From: Saprospiraceae bacterium
Lineage (GTDB): Bacteria; Bacteroidota; Bacteroidia; Chitinophagales; Saprospiraceae
Assembly (NCBI GenBank): GCA_016719855.1
Contig: JADJYH010000034.1
Span: 23,988 to 87,987 of the forward strand
DNA: 64,000 nt
Reading direction: 5' to 3'
The notes under the pieces were generated by a model. It was not told the origin of the DNA, made no database searches, and saw nothing but the letters and a program-made list of their open reading frames with translations. Below, piece by piece: positions 37,648 to 45,648 of this stretch (position 1 is its first letter; every line of letters begins with the position of its first letter). The position numbers were made by a program, and so were the translations under genes.

Positions 37648-38172
37648 TTAATTTAGCATGGTAGTATCGTAGGCGTAGCTGAAGTTGATGGTTTCCATCA
37701 ATTTTTGCCTAGCGAAGAAGATGCGGCTTTTCACCGTGCCAATAGGCAGGTTCATGTTCTCGGCGATTTCTTCGTACTTGTAGCCCTCGAAGAAAAGCTG
37801 GAACGGTGTCCGGTAGATGTTGTCGAGGGTGCGCATGATACCGTCGAGTTCTACCATCGTCATGTTGGAGTGGGCAGTGTTGTCCACCGCGTGGTTTTCG
37901 TTGACGAAAATATAGCTGTCAGCTGGTTCGGAGCTGGTGGCCCTGTTCTTTTTTTTGCGGTAAATATTGATGAACGTGTTGCGCATGATGGTGGTCACCC
38001 ATGCCTTGAAGTTGGTTCCTGTCTCGAATTTCTCTTTGTTGGTGTAGGCACGCATGGCAGTCTCCTGAATGAGGTCCTTGGCGTCCTCTACATTGTTGGT
38101 CAGTCTGTAAGCAAAGGGCAACAGTTTGTGTTGGAGGCTGTTGAAGTGGCAATTAAATTCGATGGTTGTCAT
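37648..38172 (-). CDS. ECF-type sigma factor
   Basis: 174 residues. Region 2: LTNNVEDAKDLIQETAMRAY and NFKAWVTTIMRNTFINIYRK. Region 4: FQLFFEGYKYEEIAENMNLP then IGTVKSRIFFARQKL, the HTH. It ends DTTMLN. It is the short RpoE-like form common in Bacteroidota and has no anti-sigma gene beside it, although a possible 28-residue membrane peptide lies upstream on the same strand. The regulon is unknown. The frame is intact. Confidence 0.9.
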   Translation of the reverse strand: MTTIEFNCHFNSLQHKLLPFAYRLTNNVEDAKDLIQETAMRAYTNKEKFETGTNFKAWVTTIMRNTFINIYRKKKNRATSSEPADSYIFVNENHAVDNTAHSNMTMVELDGIMRTLDNIYRTPFQLFFEGYKYEEIAENMNLPIGTVKSRIFFARQKLMETINFSYAYDTTMLN

Positions 38173-38232
38173 AATCTGAATTTAGGAATTATAAAACTGT
38201 TTTTGGAATGGCCTTCATTTGGGGTCGTTATT

Positions 38233-38319
38233 TCAAGCTTTCTGCTCGCTGATGGTGGTTAGCACCATCAGCACCAGAAAAGCCAAGAACATGGTCAAGA
38301 AAAAGATAGCAACTGCCAT
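38233..38319 (-). CDS. Possible 28-residue membrane peptide
   Basis: The minus-strand frame from ATG 38319 reads MAVAIFFLTMFLAFLVLMVL and then TTISEQKA, a single membrane helix with a short polar tail. It starts 275 bases from the DtxR-type gene and ends 60 bases upstream of the ECF start. Too short for comparison; it could be a real small membrane protein or chance. Confidence 0.35.
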   Translation of the reverse strand: MAVAIFFLTMFLAFLVLMVLTTISEQKA

Positions 38320-38498
38320 TTTGGGATGAATTTGAGTTTCTTTATTTCGCTGTTGTTTCCGCTCATCCGCGGTTATGAAACCCAGTATGCCAAATGCTGT
38401 ACCCCGAGGAGATATTTTTTCAATTTTTTTTTCAAATAATTGATTATCAGCGATTTGTGGTTAAAATATTTTTTATCCTAAATTCATAAAAAAGAAAA

Positions 38499-38540
38499 AC
38501 CCTCTCAAAATGAGAGGGTCAGGTTTCATTTTGAGAGGGT
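38499..38540 (-). terminator. Terminator after the DtxR-type gene, with a duplicated arm
   Basis: ACCCTCTCA and TGAGAGGGT form a perfect 9-base stem with a three-base loop (38499-38519). A second copy of the right arm (CATTTTGAGAGGGT) lies at 38527-38540. On the minus strand the stem is followed by a T run. Two alternative pairings of equal strength are possible. Confidence 0.75.
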
Positions 38541-38593
38541 AACGTCAAACTACAAAGCAACCTTTAGGCATGGCCCAGCGGAAACTGCCCGCT

Positions 38594-39262
38594 TCATTTG
38601 GTCTTCTGTACAAACAAATTTTCGCAGACTTTATGTGAAAGGGTGATTTCTTCCCCTCCGATGAGCACTATTTTCATGGAGCCGTCGTATTCGAACCGTT
38701 CCACAACTTGGAGCTTGGTGCCAAGCGATAGTTTCAATTTGTCGAGGTACTGGAGAAAAGTATTGGTGGACTCCTGCACCCCAACTAGCACGGCCTGGTC
38801 TTTGGGGTCTAGCGACGATAGCAAAATCTGCTTGCGCATAGCCATTTTGCCGTTGGCATCTGGTATCGGGTCGCCGTGCGGGTCGAACTGCGGGCGGTCT
38901 AGGAACCCGTCAAGGCGCTCCACCAGTTCGTCAGACTGGACGTGTTCCAGTTGCTCGGCGATGTCGTGGACTTTGTCCCAAGAGAAGTCGAGCATTTTTA
39001 CCAGGAAAACCTCCCAGAGCCGATGCTTGCGCACGAGGTTGGTGGCCAGTTCGCCTCCCCGTTCGCTCAGCACTACGCCCCGGTGTTTTTCATAGTGCAA
39101 GAGGCCCTTACCTGCCAGGCGTTTCAGCATGTCCGTCACGGAGGCAGCCGAAGTGCTCATCATTGCTGCGATGGCGTTGGTGCTGGCCGCCTTGTCGTCG
39201 TTTTCGGTGATTTTGAAAACCGCTTTCAAGTAGTTTTCCTCTGCTTGCGTAAGGACTTCCAT
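38594..39262 (-). CDS. DtxR/MntR family metal-dependent regulator
   Basis: 222 residues. The N-terminal winged helix (QAEENYLKAVFKITENDDKA, then ASVTDMLKRLAGKGLLHYEK) is followed by the dimerisation and metal-binding domain (LVRKHRLWEVFLVKMLDFSW, DIAEQLEHVQSDELVERLDG, FLDRPQFDPHGDPIPD). A C-terminal FeoA/SH3-like domain ends the protein. It should repress manganese or iron uptake genes when metal is bound. No transporter is adjacent here. The frame is intact. Confidence 0.92.
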   Translation of the reverse strand: MEVLTQAEENYLKAVFKITENDDKAASTNAIAAMMSTSAASVTDMLKRLAGKGLLHYEKHRGVVLSERGGELATNLVRKHRLWEVFLVKMLDFSWDKVHDIAEQLEHVQSDELVERLDGFLDRPQFDPHGDPIPDANGKMAMRKQILLSSLDPKDQAVLVGVQESTNTFLQYLDKLKLSLGTKLQVVERFEYDGSMKIVLIGGEEITLSHKVCENLFVQKTK

Positions 39263-39388
39263 GTGTGCATTTTAAATTTAGGGCAAAGCTATTTCATTTT
39301 TAGGCTTGCCTAAAAAACTGTTTTAAAAAATTTCGCCCAATCTTGATTTGGTTGTCAAAAAGAAAGGAGATGAATTGCCCTAAACAAA

Positions 39389-39420
39389 AAAGGCAACGAA
39401 GCGGATGCCCCATTGCCTTT
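39389..39420 (-). terminator. Terminator after the exonuclease-like gene
   Basis: AAAGGCAA (39389-39396) pairs with TTGCCTTT (39413-39420); on the minus strand a T run follows. It lies 28 bases past the stop at 39448. Confidence 0.65.
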
Positions 39421-39447
39421 ATTGTTGTAGAAAATTAGCGGTAGCCA

Positions 39448-40200
39448 TTATTCCCCACCCTCGTCTCCACCTTCTACTTCTTTCAAAGTCTGTATTTTAT
39501 TGAGCAACTGCTGTGCCCGCAAAAGGAAGTCGGCACGGAAGTCGTAAAATTCGTTGTGAATCATCAACAGACGGGCGGCATCCCAAGCTGCTGACATTGG
39601 GTGGAGCTGCTTGGCAGCGATAGGGTGCAGCCAATATTCCAAGTTATTGGAACGAAGGTACGAGCCGTCCATGTCGAACCCAGTGATGACGGAAAGCTTG
39701 TTCAAGGAAAAAAGATAGTCTGTCTCCTTGTTCAGTTCTTTCTGTAGGTCAACAATCTCGATTCGTCTGAAGCGCACACCGGCCCTTACGCAAAGGAAAA
39801 TGTCGCGGCGACCGTCGAAAGTGATGATAGTGTCAATCTGGTACTTGCGCATGGAGTCAAACATGAACTTCTTCACCCGACTGTGTACAGGTCTGAGCTG
39901 TTTGAAGGAGAACTGCAACGCCCGCTTGTCAACGTGAAATTCCTCCAAGAAAGGTCTAGTGCGCCCTGTGCGCATGTTCACGACGACTTTGTTGCGCCCG
40001 ACGGTGTGCCCAAGTTCGTTGGTCTTGGAGTAAACGCTCACGTAGTCCACATCGGCGTTGTTGACCCAAGTGTCAAGGAAGATTTTCTTGGTGCGGCCCT
40101 CAAATACCAGAAGTGCTACTTCAGCGATGACAAAGAAGTTGAGGAACCCTCCGTAGATGTTGCCGTATTTTAACTCTAGAAATGCAATGTTGTTATCCAC
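39448..40200 (-). CDS. Uncharacterised protein with exonuclease-like layout
   Basis: 250 residues. I do not recognise the family with certainty. IAFLELKYGNIYGGFLNFFV, then QIDTIITFDGRRDIFLCVRA and MSAAWDAARLLMIHNEFYDF occur in the order of the DEDDh 3'-5' exonuclease motifs (Exo I, Exo II with N/D-x3-D, Exo III with H-x4-DA), but the acidic residues of the first motif are not convincing. It could therefore be a degenerate exonuclease fold. The C-terminus is acidic (EVEGGDEGGE). No signal peptide. It is monocistronic, with its own terminator. Confidence 0.5.
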   Translation of the reverse strand: MDNNIAFLELKYGNIYGGFLNFFVIAEVALLVFEGRTKKIFLDTWVNNADVDYVSVYSKTNELGHTVGRNKVVVNMRTGRTRPFLEEFHVDKRALQFSFKQLRPVHSRVKKFMFDSMRKYQIDTIITFDGRRDIFLCVRAGVRFRRIEIVDLQKELNKETDYLFSLNKLSVITGFDMDGSYLRSNNLEYWLHPIAAKQLHPMSAAWDAARLLMIHNEFYDFRADFLLRAQQLLNKIQTLKEVEGGDEGGE

Positions 40201-40362
40201 GTTGATAGTGTTGTTTTGGGAAAAAGGTTTTAGAAATAGTTAAGTGGTTTGGTTTTTTTAAAAGCACGGCCAAATTTATGAAAAATGCAAACAAACAAGC
40301 CCTTTTTTGTATTACAAATTTTAACAGCCTGATTAATCTGCCCTTTTTTTCCAGCTTAGTTT

Positions 40363-41463
40363 TCAAAGGAGAAACTTTCCTCCTTCGTATATCTTTTCGC
40401 CATCGGCGAAAATCTGTCCGCCATTCTTCATGTCGGCAATCATGTCCCAGTGGATGGACGACTGGTTCTTGCCGCCCGTCTGAAGGTACGATTGCCCGAT
40501 GGCCATGTGTACCGTCCCGCCGATTTTTTCATCGAACAGGATATTTTTTGTGAAACGGTCAATCTTGTAATTTGTTCCTATCGCCGCTTCACCAAAATGC
40601 CGGGCGCCTGCCACATTGGTGAACACGTCGTCGAGCAGTTCCTTTCCCTGCTTGGCTTCCCATTTCTCTACCCGTCCATCCTTCACCCAGAGCGTCACGC
40701 CCTCTACCAGCCGACCAGCGTACACGATGGGGTAGGTGAAATGCACCGTGCCGTTCACGCTGTCCTCCACGGGCGATGTGTAAACTTCGCCGCTGGGCAT
40801 GTTCGTCTGGCCGTCGGAGTTGATCCAGGTACGGCCCTTGGTCGAAAAGCTGATGTCAATGCCTTCTCCCAAGTAGCGCACCGTCGTTTTTTTGTTCAAA
40901 AAATCAACGATGTGCTGCTGCGACCTGCGCACTTCGAGCCAAGCAGCGGCAGGATCTTCTTCGTAAAGCCGACAAGCACCGAACACGAACTGCTCGTATT
41001 CCTCCAGCGACATGCCCGCTTCCTGAGCATTTCCTAATGTCGGGTACTGGCAAAGGTTTCGCTTCAGTGAGCGGGTCGCCGTACGCTCGAAATAGATTTT
41101 GTTCAGGTCCTTCGTGGCCTCCCGTCGGATGGCCGTCCTGCTTGCGTCCACGTTTTGGTCTTCCCGTAGGTTGAACGGCGCCATAATGTTGAGGTAGGCG
41201 TCAAACTCCTCCATCGCCATCTTATAGACCGGGGAAACGTATTTTAGTTGCGCTTCGCTGGCCTCTGCATACATGATGCGGCCCTTTTCCCGGAAGGACA
41301 TGTCCACCTCTACAATCGCCCCTGCCCGCAGCGCCTCCCGCCAAACTTCCCGCACCAGCGGCTCGGCCAGCGTGGTGGATGCCACGTACAGCCGCTCCCC
41401 TTCCTGGATACTGAGGCAGTACCGGACGAGCAATTGCGCATATTTTACAAGCATTGAGTCCAT
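40363..41463 (-). CDS. M29 family aminopeptidase
   Basis: 366 residues, the usual length. Motifs of AmpS/PepS-type metalloaminopeptidases: NMPSGEVYTSPVEDSVNGTV, VEGVTLWVKDGRVEKWEAKQ, RHFGEAAIGTNYKIDRFTKN, ILFDEKIGGTVHMAIGQSYL and SSIHWDMIADMKNGGQIFAD, which carry the Glu, His, Tyr and Asp metal ligands. It removes N-terminal residues from peptides in the cytoplasm. The frame is intact; start at 41463 (MDSMLVKYAQLLVRYC), with 41454 as an alternative. Confidence 0.93.
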   Translation of the reverse strand: MDSMLVKYAQLLVRYCLSIQEGERLYVASTTLAEPLVREVWREALRAGAIVEVDMSFREKGRIMYAEASEAQLKYVSPVYKMAMEEFDAYLNIMAPFNLREDQNVDASRTAIRREATKDLNKIYFERTATRSLKRNLCQYPTLGNAQEAGMSLEEYEQFVFGACRLYEEDPAAAWLEVRRSQQHIVDFLNKKTTVRYLGEGIDISFSTKGRTWINSDGQTNMPSGEVYTSPVEDSVNGTVHFTYPIVYAGRLVEGVTLWVKDGRVEKWEAKQGKELLDDVFTNVAGARHFGEAAIGTNYKIDRFTKNILFDEKIGGTVHMAIGQSYLQTGGKNQSSIHWDMIADMKNGGQIFADGEKIYEGGKFLL

Positions 41464-41577
41464 GACGGAAATTTAGAGGACAGGTCTTAAAATTGATTTT
41501 CGGTGGGTTGAATGGGACGCAAATATCAAAAAAAAAGGTTCACAAAAAAATTTGACGGGATAAATCATCAGGTAGGG

Positions 41578-41683
41578 ATTGTGGCCGCCCAATTTATTGG
41601 GCAGGCCGTTAAGACCAGTTGTGATTTCCGAACGAGGCGTTGGCGTTTCCCTTGGCCTGCCCAATAAAATGGGCGGCCACAAT
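41578..41683. repeat. Long palindrome at the 3' end of the deacetylase gene
   Basis: The 30-base arm from 41578 (ATTGTGGCCGCCCAATTTAT onward) is nearly complementary to 41654-41683, with a 46-base spacer. Each arm contains its own palindrome (GCCCAATTTATTGGGC). A sister copy lies behind gltX at 44098-44177. Confidence 0.85.
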
Positions 41684-42331
41684 CAAGCCACCGACGCAAG
41701 CAGCAACTCGTCTGAATCATGTTCTTCCAAATGATTGAAACGGAAGCCTTGCGCCGAGAAATGCGACAGTACCCGAGGCAGCACATACTGCAATTTTTCC
41801 CAAGCCTTCAGACTGTCGTGAAAGACGATGATGGAGCCTTTCCTTGCATTGTTCAACACATTTTCTAGGCATTGTTCGGCGCTGATTTCTGGGTCGAAGT
41901 CACCGCTAAGCACGTCCCACATCACGATTCGGTAGTGCCGTTGCAAGAAATCGCCTTGACGGGGCTTCATCCGGCCATAGGACGGGCGGAAGAGGCTCGA
42001 CCGCAGCGCATGGGCGCAGCGGCGCACGTTGAGAAAGTATTGGACGTTGTCCGTTAGCCAGCCGTGGAGGTAGGTGTAGGTGTGGGTGCCGAGGGCGTGA
42101 CCTGCTTTTTCACCAATTCCAGCACATCAGGGTATTTGCCAAGTTTTCGCCGACGCAAAAAAACGTGGCCTTTGCGTCGTGCTGCGCCAACTGGTCGAGC
42201 ACCCAAGGCGTCACTTCGGGGATGGGGCCATCGTCGAAGGTGAGGTGGATCACTTTTTCTTCCGTTGGGATCCGCCAAGTGAAGTTCGGGAAGAGCTTCT
42301 GGATAAACTGGGGTGTTTTTACCAAATACAT
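41683..42331 (-). CDS. Polysaccharide deacetylase (NodB domain), frame broken
   Basis: About 215 residues once frames near 42130 and 42055 are joined. It starts MYLVKTPQFIQKLFPNFTWR. The NodB signature HLTFDDGPIPEVTPWVLDQL carries the catalytic Asp and metal Asp. The His pair lies in the third-frame segment ALGTHTYTYLHGW. RPSYGRMKPRQGDFL and VMWDVLSGDFDPEISAEQCL follow, then SIIVFHDSLKAWEKLQYVLP. It removes N- or O-acetyl groups from a surface or cell-wall glycan. All catalytic motifs are kept, which suggests the frame breaks are errors. Its stop codon touches the palindrome. Confidence 0.82.
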
Positions 42332-42383
42332 AAGTGCTTCAAAGTTTTGGATATGTTCAATCGGTTCGGTGCTTTGGCCGCAA

Positions 42384-42420
42384 TTTGGTTAAAAAGTAAC
42401 CGTGCGATGGCTTACTTTTG
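42384..42420 (+). promoter_or_regulatory. Probable gltX promoter
   Basis: TACTTTTG at 42413-42420 fits TAnnTTTG. TTTG at 42384-42387 is 25 bases upstream, slightly beyond the usual spacing. The sequence TTACTTTTGCAGCCC equals that before the transglycosylase gene (30370). Confidence 0.45.
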
Positions 42421-42543
42421 CAGCCCGTTATGGGAATGGCACAAAGCAACTTCACGGCTATTGTGATTTGTAAATCAACGATTTACGAAGAAAAAATGCT
42501 GCCAGAAACATCAAAATTCAACGCTTTTTTACATTAAATAAAC

Positions 42544-44094
42544 ATGAGCAACATCAGGGTACGTTTTGCGCCAAGCCCAACCGGGGCGCTGCACATCGGT
42601 GGTGTGCGCACGGCACTTTACAATTATTTGTTTGCAAAAAAACATGGAGGCACCTTCGTCCTCCGCATTGAGGACACCGACCAAGGGCGCTATGTGCCAG
42701 GGGCCGAGGAGTACATCCTTGAATCGCTGGGCTGGTGCGGCATCATGCCCACGGAAGGGCAGGGCATTGGCGGCCCACATGCACCGTACCGCCAGTCGGA
42801 ACGCAAGGAAACCTACCTAAAACATGCCCTCGAACTCGTGGCCAACGGCAGCGCCTACTACGCCTTCGATACCCCAGAGGAACTGGAGGCTGCCCGCTCG
42901 GAAGCTGCCGCCGCTGGCAACCACAACTTCAAGTATGACGCCACCTGCCGACAGGTGATGAAGACTAGCCTCACCCTGTCTGCCGACGAAGTGCAGCGCC
43001 TCCTTGATGCTGGCGAGCACTACGTCATCCGCTTGAAAGTGCCTGAAAATGAGGTGGTTACGTTCACCGACCTGATTCGGGGCGAGGTGAGCTTCCACAC
43101 CAGCGAGCTGGACGACAAGGTGCTGATGAAGTCGGACGGGATGCCAACCTACCACCTCGCCAACATCGTGGACGACCATTTGATGGAAATCACGCACGTC
43201 ATCCGGGGCGAGGAGTGGCTGCCCAGCACGGGCCACCACGTGCTGCTGTACCGGGCCTTCGGTTGGGAGGCCACCATGCCGCAGTTCTCGCACCTGCCGC
43301 TGATTTTGAGGCCGGACGGCAAGGGCAAACTCAGCAAGCGGGACGGTGCCAAGTTCGGCATGCCCGTGTTCCCGCTTTCATGGCCCCAAGGGGGCAAGAA
43401 AACAGAGACGGCTGAGGACAGTTTCGAGGGCTTCCGGGAGTTCGGTTTTTTGCCGCAGGCAGTTATCAACTTCCTCGCTTTCTTAGGCTGGAACCCTGGC
43501 ACGGAGCAGGAAATTTTCAGTTTGGAGGAGCTTTGCGAAGCGTTTTCCCTCGAAAAAATAAGCAAGAGCGGTGCCCGCTTCGACTACGACAAGGCCAAAT
43601 GGTACAACCAGCAGTACCTCCACGCCGCCGCTGATGCGGACTTGGCTGCGCATGTGCGACCGCTGGCAGAGGCGAAGGGCTACCAAGTTTCGGACGAATA
43701 TTTGGCGAAAGTCTGCCACCTGATGAAGGGTCGTGCCACCTTCCTGCCCGACCTCGTGGAGCAGTCCGCCTACCTCTTCGGCGATGTGCAAGTGTTTGAC
43801 AATGAAAACATTGCGAAGCGCTGGAAGCCGGAAAGCCGCCCCGTATTCGAGGCACTGGCCGAACATTTGAAGGCGCAACCAGCGTTCGTCGCAGCCCCGC
43901 TGGAGGAGGCCGTGAAGGCGTTCATGGCCGACCGAGGGCTGAAGCCGGGCGAGGTGATGCCCGTGCTGCGCCTCTCCTTGGCGGGCACGATGCAGGGGCC
44001 TGGGGTGTACGAGATGATGGAATTGTTGGGCAATGACCGGACAATGGACAGGTTGGAGAAGGCGTTCGGGTATTTTGATGCTCAAATGGCATGA
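42544..44094 (+). CDS. gltX: Glutamate--tRNA ligase
   Basis: 516 residues, complete. The class I HIGH motif is RFAPSPTGALHIGGVRTALY and the KMSKS equivalent is GKGKLSKRDGAKFGMPVF. HVIRGEEWLPSTGHHVLLYR and PHAPYRQSERKETYLKHALE are typical. It charges tRNA-Glu and, with a GatCAB complex (gatA at 28821), may supply Gln-tRNA. The insertion PVFPLSWPQGGKKTETAEDS just after KMSKS is the form common in Bacteroidota. Intact frame, promoter at 42413, palindrome directly after the stop. Confidence 0.97.
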   Translation: MSNIRVRFAPSPTGALHIGGVRTALYNYLFAKKHGGTFVLRIEDTDQGRYVPGAEEYILESLGWCGIMPTEGQGIGGPHAPYRQSERKETYLKHALELVANGSAYYAFDTPEELEAARSEAAAAGNHNFKYDATCRQVMKTSLTLSADEVQRLLDAGEHYVIRLKVPENEVVTFTDLIRGEVSFHTSELDDKVLMKSDGMPTYHLANIVDDHLMEITHVIRGEEWLPSTGHHVLLYRAFGWEATMPQFSHLPLILRPDGKGKLSKRDGAKFGMPVFPLSWPQGGKKTETAEDSFEGFREFGFLPQAVINFLAFLGWNPGTEQEIFSLEELCEAFSLEKISKSGARFDYDKAKWYNQQYLHAAADADLAAHVRPLAEAKGYQVSDEYLAKVCHLMKGRATFLPDLVEQSAYLFGDVQVFDNENIAKRWKPESRPVFEALAEHLKAQPAFVAAPLEEAVKAFMADRGLKPGEVMPVLRLSLAGTMQGPGVYEMMELLGNDRTMDRLEKAFGYFDAQMA

Positions 44095-44097
44095 GGC

Positions 44098-44177
44098 TTG
44101 TGGTCGCCCAATTTATTGGGCTGACCAAAACAATATCATCAACAATCGGTCTGCCCAATAAATTGGGCGACCACAAT
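44098..44177. repeat. Palindrome at the 3' end of gltX
   Basis: The arm at 44098-44126 (TTGTGGTCGCCCAATTTATT onward) pairs with 44148-44177. Each arm contains GCCCAATTTATTGGGC or its variant. It starts 4 bases after the gltX stop and ends 5 bases before the next start codon. Related to 41578-41683. Confidence 0.85.
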
Positions 44178-44181
44178 TACA

Positions 44182-44375
44182 ATGGCAAAAAATCCAAACC
44201 CACCGCAAAACAGCCCAAAGTTCACGACGAACTCAAGGGCTTCGACATCAAAATTAACGCCTTCGGCGAACTTAGCTCGAACCTGAACATCGAACGGCTG
44301 AACCAGTTTTTGAACGAAAAAGTGGACGACATCAAGCTCCGTGACCGCATGACCGCCAAGGACGAGGAGGAATAA
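44182..44375 (+). CDS. Small conserved-type hypothetical protein, one frame break
   Basis: ATG 44182 starts MAKN in one frame. If one A of the six-base A-run just after it is dropped the product is MAKKSKPTAKQPKVHDELKG continuing to RLNQFLNEKVDDIKLRDRMT and DEEE, 64 residues. The basic N-terminus and an amphipathic acidic second half suggest a small nucleic-acid or ribosome-associated protein, which is a guess. It follows gltX in the same direction across the palindrome. Confidence 0.55.
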
Positions 44376-44535
44376 TCGAACGCCAAACTTTCTACCAAAA
44401 CCCTATTTTGTTGAAAATCAACGCACTGATGAAGCATTTTACGAAAGAATCTTTGCTTTCGCCGTTCAAAATCCTTCCATTTAATGCAACCATGCTGTAA
44501 AGCTCCTGTCATTTGTAACTGAAAACTAACTGAAT

Positions 44536-45093
44536 TTGGACTACGGCAGTACCCACCGGGACATCGTCGAGAACTGCATGCGGGGTGACCGAAAAGCGCA
44601 GTTTGAGCTGTACAGGCTGTATTCACAGGCGATGTACAACGTATGTCTGCGGATGGTGAACAACAGCCTTGATGCCGAGGACTTGCTGCAACAATCGTTC
44701 GTTGACGTTTATTCAAAAATGGACAGCTTCCGCTACGAATCCACCATCGGAGCTTGGATCAAGCGGATTGTTGTCAACAATTGCATCAATTTTTTAAAAA
44801 AACGAAAGTTAAAGATTGAAACACTGGATGACCGCTTCCACCATGTGCCAGACTGTGAGCCGGTTGGCGAAATGCACCTGAACACAAAAGCCATCAATGC
44901 TGCGATGTCCAATTTGCCAGATGGATATAGAGTGGTTTTCAGCCTCTACATGCTGGAGGGCTACGACCACAAGGAAATCGGTGAAATCTTGGACATCACG
45001 GAAGCTACCTCCAAATCACAGTTCAGCCGGGCCAGGAAAAAGCTCCGGGAACTGCTCGAAGGGCAACAATTGGTGGTGGATGGCGGGCATTGA
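44536..45093 (+). CDS. ECF-type sigma factor
   Basis: 185 residues if TTG 44536 starts (MDYGSTHRDIVENCMRGDRK); ATG 44578 is the alternative. Region 2: ARMVNNSLDAEDLLQQSFVD in spirit (here CLRMVNNSLDAEDLLQQSFV), then TIGAWIKRIVVNNCINFLKK. Region 4: YDHKEIGEILDITEATSKSQ with FSRARKKLREL. It directs RNA polymerase to a small regulon and is followed after 15 bases by its likely anti-sigma factor and by a secreted repeat protein that is a probable target. Confidence 0.92.
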   Translation: MDYGSTHRDIVENCMRGDRKAQFELYRLYSQAMYNVCLRMVNNSLDAEDLLQQSFVDVYSKMDSFRYESTIGAWIKRIVVNNCINFLKKRKLKIETLDDRFHHVPDCEPVGEMHLNTKAINAAMSNLPDGYRVVFSLYMLEGYDHKEIGEILDITEATSKSQFSRARKKLRELLEGQQLVVDGGH

Positions 45094-45108
45094 AAACGAA
45101 GAGATAAA

Positions 45109-45648
45109 ATGGAAAATTTAGAAAAATTCATTCGAGAAAACAGGGCCGACTTCGACACCAGAGTGCCCAGCCTGAACGTCTGGGCGAACCTCGACCAGCA
45201 CCTCGACCGCCAGCGGCCAAGTGCTCGCTTGGTCTGGATGAAACGGCTGCGGGTAGCGGCTGCCGTGCTGGTACTGCTGACGGCAGGAGGCGTGGGGGGG
45301 GCATACTTGACCAATTCCAATAAGACGGTTGGCTCGTTAGCCGACGTATCGCCAGAACATGCCGAGATGGAGCGCTACTTCAGCACGCAGGTAGAGGAAA
45401 AACTGGCAAAACTCGCCAGCTACAAGCAAGATGGTATCGTGAAGGCTGATATTCAAGAACTGGACGAAGCTTATGAACAGTTGAAGAAGGAACTCGAAAA
45501 TGCCCCTGACGGTGCTGAAGAGAAAATCATCCAGGCGATGGTAGAGACCTACCAAACCAAAATCAACATCCTTGAACAAGTGCTGGAGAAAGTCGAAAAC
45601 GTTAATCCTACAACAATAAATAAATCAGAAAATGAAGTTAGTCTTTAA
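45109..45648 (+). CDS. Membrane anti-sigma-like protein
   Basis: 179 residues. A cytosolic N-terminus (MENLEKFIRENRADFDTRVP, then SLNVWANLDQHL) precedes one membrane helix (LRVAAAVLVLLTAGGVGGAY, residues about 45-65). A periplasmic coiled coil follows (ELDEAYEQLKKELENAPDGA, TKINILEQVLEKVENV). The layout matches FecR/zinc-finger-less anti-sigma proteins that follow ECF factors in Bacteroidota. The last 17 bases overlap the next gene, implying translational coupling. Confidence 0.75.
   Translation: MENLEKFIRENRADFDTRVPSLNVWANLDQHLDRQRPSARLVWMKRLRVAAAVLVLLTAGGVGGAYLTNSNKTVGSLADVSPEHAEMERYFSTQVEEKLAKLASYKQDGIVKADIQELDEAYEQLKKELENAPDGAEEKIIQAMVETYQTKINILEQVLEKVENVNPTTINKSENEVSL

Larger units (their letters stand above)
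38173..38593. other. Intergenic region between ECF factor and DtxR-type regulator
   Basis: About 420 bases. It holds a possible small membrane peptide (38233-38319) and the terminator of the DtxR-type gene (38499-38540). The remainder (38330-38490) is AT-rich and should contain the ECF promoter; no box could be fixed. Confidence 0.5.
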
